In this document: positions 5,934-7,072 of the stretch, piece after piece | How the letters are laid out: each line of letters starts with the position of its first letter | Numbering within the stretch: the stretch's first letter is position 1 | From: Zoogloeaceae bacterium | Lineage (GTDB): Bacteria > Pseudomonadota > Gammaproteobacteria > Burkholderiales > Rhodocyclaceae | Length of the DNA stretch: 7,072 nucleotides | NCBI GenBank assembly: GCA_031267345.1 | Contig: JAIRZG010000049.1 | Coordinates: 1 to 7,072, forward strand | Direction of reading: 5' to 3' | Made by a program: the position numbers and the translations under genes | The notes under the pieces: model-generated | What the model saw: the letters and a program-made list of their open reading frames with translations, nothing else | The model's database searches: none | What the model was told of the DNA's origin: nothing

Positions 5934-6605
5934 CTATTCCTCCATCTCGCTGTAAATCACCATCGTGGTCTGAATGTCCATCCGCTGCACATCCACCAGC
6001 ACCTGCTTTTTTTCCTTGCCGAACATCAATTGCCGCTGCGCCGCAGTCTTGACGGTATGATCCTTGAGCCGCGACCAGCCCAGACGCTGATAATGCTCGC
6101 GCAGATACATGGCGTTGCCTTCCACCGAATGCCGATTGGTCATGAACACCATGCGGTTCTTCTTCGCCCCATCCCGACTTTCCTGATGCTGCGTGACCAT
6201 ACTGCCCGGCATCCGTGGAATGTCTTTGGCGAGTTTTTCGGGGTGTTGCATCTTGTCCGGGTCAAGAGAAGACACCAGTACGCGCGTCGTTTTCTTCCCC
6301 TCCGGCATCAATTCAATATTGACCAGAATATTGTCCATCATCGCGCCAATATGTCTGGTTTTGCCAATCATGTTTTCCGTATATTTTCCACCTCTGGCCT
6401 TTTCGGAAAAAAAGCGCCGATAAAAACGGGCGACACCATCCGTATCCAGTGAAATAAACTGCACAATCTGCATCGGACTGCCGTTGAAACGCAAATCTTC
6501 GGCAATAATCTCCGGCACGACATTCGGTGGCACAGGCAAAGCGGCAAGCTCCGCCGCTACCGCCTGTTGGAAAAGCAATATTGTCAAGAAGAGGAAGCAT
6601 CTCAT
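5934..6605 (-). CDS. Exported protein of unknown function in the Tad operon, with an apparent internal duplication
   Basis: Not recognised as a named family. Seen: the 223-residue product has a short signal peptide (MRCFLFLTILLFQQAVAA, cleavage about 17-18), so it is probably periplasmic. No further membrane segment or lipobox is visible. Two halves share a similar pattern. The first runs at about 44-112: PMQIVQFISLDTDGVARFYRRFF, then a basic stretch, then ILVNIELM. The second runs at about 148-219: KNRMVFMTNRHS, AMYLREHYQRLGW, then QVLVDVQRM. In each, a strand leads into a helix with aromatic and Arg residues, followed by strands, suggesting a duplicated alpha/beta domain. It starts 5 nt after the TadE/G-like gene, without a clear Shine-Dalgarno site, so translation is probably coupled. 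Its place between pilin-like genes suggests a role in pilus assembly or secretion; that is inference. Confidence 0.8.
   Translation of the reverse strand: MRCFLFLTILLFQQAVAAELAALPVPPNVVPEIIAEDLRFNGSPMQIVQFISLDTDGVARFYRRFFSEKARGGKYTENMIGKTRHIGAMMDNILVNIELMPEGKKTTRVLVSSLDPDKMQHPEKLAKDIPRMPGSMVTQHQESRDGAKKNRMVFMTNRHSVEGNAMYLREHYQRLGWSRLKDHTVKTAAQRQLMFGKEKKQVLVDVQRMDIQTTMVIYSEMEE
5938..5943 (-). promoter_or_regulatory. Ribosome binding site of the prepilin gene, inside the last codons of the upstream gene
   Basis: The minus strand reads TGGAGGAATAGCGATG. GGAGGA lies in the final Met-Glu-Glu codons of the upstream gene, 6 nt before the prepilin ATG. It is the clearest Shine-Dalgarno site in the operon and fixes the prepilin start at 5931, which gives the long leader. 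It implies efficient translation of the pilin compared with its neighbours. Confidence 0.65.
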
Positions 6606-6610
6606 GGCGG

Positions 6611-7072
6611 CTATTTTTTGATAACGGTGTCACTGTCAGGCACAATATCCGGCTCGACATGACCAAGATCCAATTCACTGAAGGGCGTCCAACTGCCAAG
6701 CGCCTCAAGGAGCATATTAATTCCGAATTTCTCCATAAAGTCTCCGATAATCGAAGAGGGCACCATAGGCTCGACTCGCGCGACTTCGTGTTCACTGCCG
6801 GCAAGGCTCCAGCTATTGGTCAATACCGCCGCTCTTTGCTCATAGGTCAAATCCAGGTCTTCCAGTAGTTTCACGCCTCGCACGGCATTCAATTTGACGC
6901 TGACATCGGCGACATACAAACCCCGCGTTTCCAGTGCGACTTTTTTCCCGCTCAAACCCGCTATTGCGCCAGCGACAGTGTTATAAGCCTGACCAATCAT
7001 GGAGGTGGTATCTTCCTTCTCATACAGATTCAGGGTCGGTCGCGCACCTTCGCCCTTTTTATTGCCGCCTGT
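6611..7072 (-). CDS. C-terminal part of a TadE/TadG-like pilus assembly protein (truncated by window edge)
   Basis: Seen: the frame is open from the right edge to a TAG at 6613-6611, giving 153 residues. An internal Met at codon 25 is not the start, because the frame continues upstream without a stop. No membrane segment is present in the visible part. The tail AAVLTNSWSLAGSEHEVARVEPMVPSSI (read in two parts, about residues 104-131) and LDLGHVEPDIVP (about 135-146) resemble what I recall of the C-termini of betaproteobacterial TadE/TadG-like Tad proteins. These are exported pseudopilin-like proteins with a single N-terminal membrane segment. The N-terminus that would settle the class is outside the window. 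The family is inferred from this resemblance and from the operon. The stop lies 5 nt before the next gene. Confidence 0.6.
   Translation of the reverse strand, partial: TGGNKKGEGARPTLNLYEKEDTTSMIGQAYNTVAGAIAGLSGKKVALETRGLYVADVSVKLNAVRGVKLLEDLDLTYEQRAAVLTNSWSLAGSEHEVARVEPMVPSSIIGDFMEKFGINMLLEALGSWTPFSELDLGHVEPDIVPDSDTVIKK

Noticed and set aside
6998..7000. ATG at 7000 as the start of a 129-residue gene
   Set aside because: The frame is open for 24 more codons to the window edge with no stop, and the protein resembles a C-terminal part, so the gene begins outside the window.

Overview
The window holds part of a tight-adherence (Tad, type IVb / Flp-type) pilus locus from a Gram-negative bacterium. 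All real genes lie on the minus strand, so transcription runs from the right edge to the left. The outer-membrane secretin and the moderately high GC content fit a proteobacterium. The remembered style of the TadE/G-like C-terminus and of the small pilin recalls betaproteobacterial Tad loci, but this taxonomic placement is a low-confidence inference.

In transcription order the genes are: the 3' end of a TadE/TadG-like pilus assembly protein (7072-6611, cut by the window edge); a 223-residue exported protein of unknown function with an apparent internal duplication (6605-5934); a small Flp-type prepilin with a G/V-S-T-A-E-Y processing site (5931-5656); the periplasmic assembly protein CpaB/RcpC (5637-4666); the secretin CpaC/RcpA (4379-2376); the assembly ATPase CpaF/TadA (2091-298); and the first third of the inner-membrane platform protein TadB (305-1, cut by the window edge). 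The first four genes are separated by 2 to 18 nt and tadA overlaps tadB by 8 nt, so this looks like one operon. It is interrupted only by two gaps of about 285 bp on either side of cpaC.

Together these genes would encode an envelope-spanning machine. The ATPase and TadB drive the assembly of pilin subunits extracted from the inner membrane, CpaB links to the secretin, and the secretin forms the outer-membrane channel. No tadV/cpaA prepilin peptidase, rcpB/cpaD or tadZ/cpaE is present in the window. In particular, tadZ is missing from its usual place between secretin and ATPase.

The most notable features are two domain fusions and a repeat pair. The secretin carries a C-terminal cohesin-like domain behind an acidic Pro/Ala linker. 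The ATPase carries an N-terminal FHA domain whose phosphate-binding residues are partly replaced. The gaps on each side of cpaC contain inverted copies of one 90-bp repeat (72 of 90 positions identical by hand alignment, no gaps), together with a dRS3-like 20-bp element and G/C-rich hairpins. I found no RNA genes, CRISPR arrays, transposase genes or plus-strand genes.
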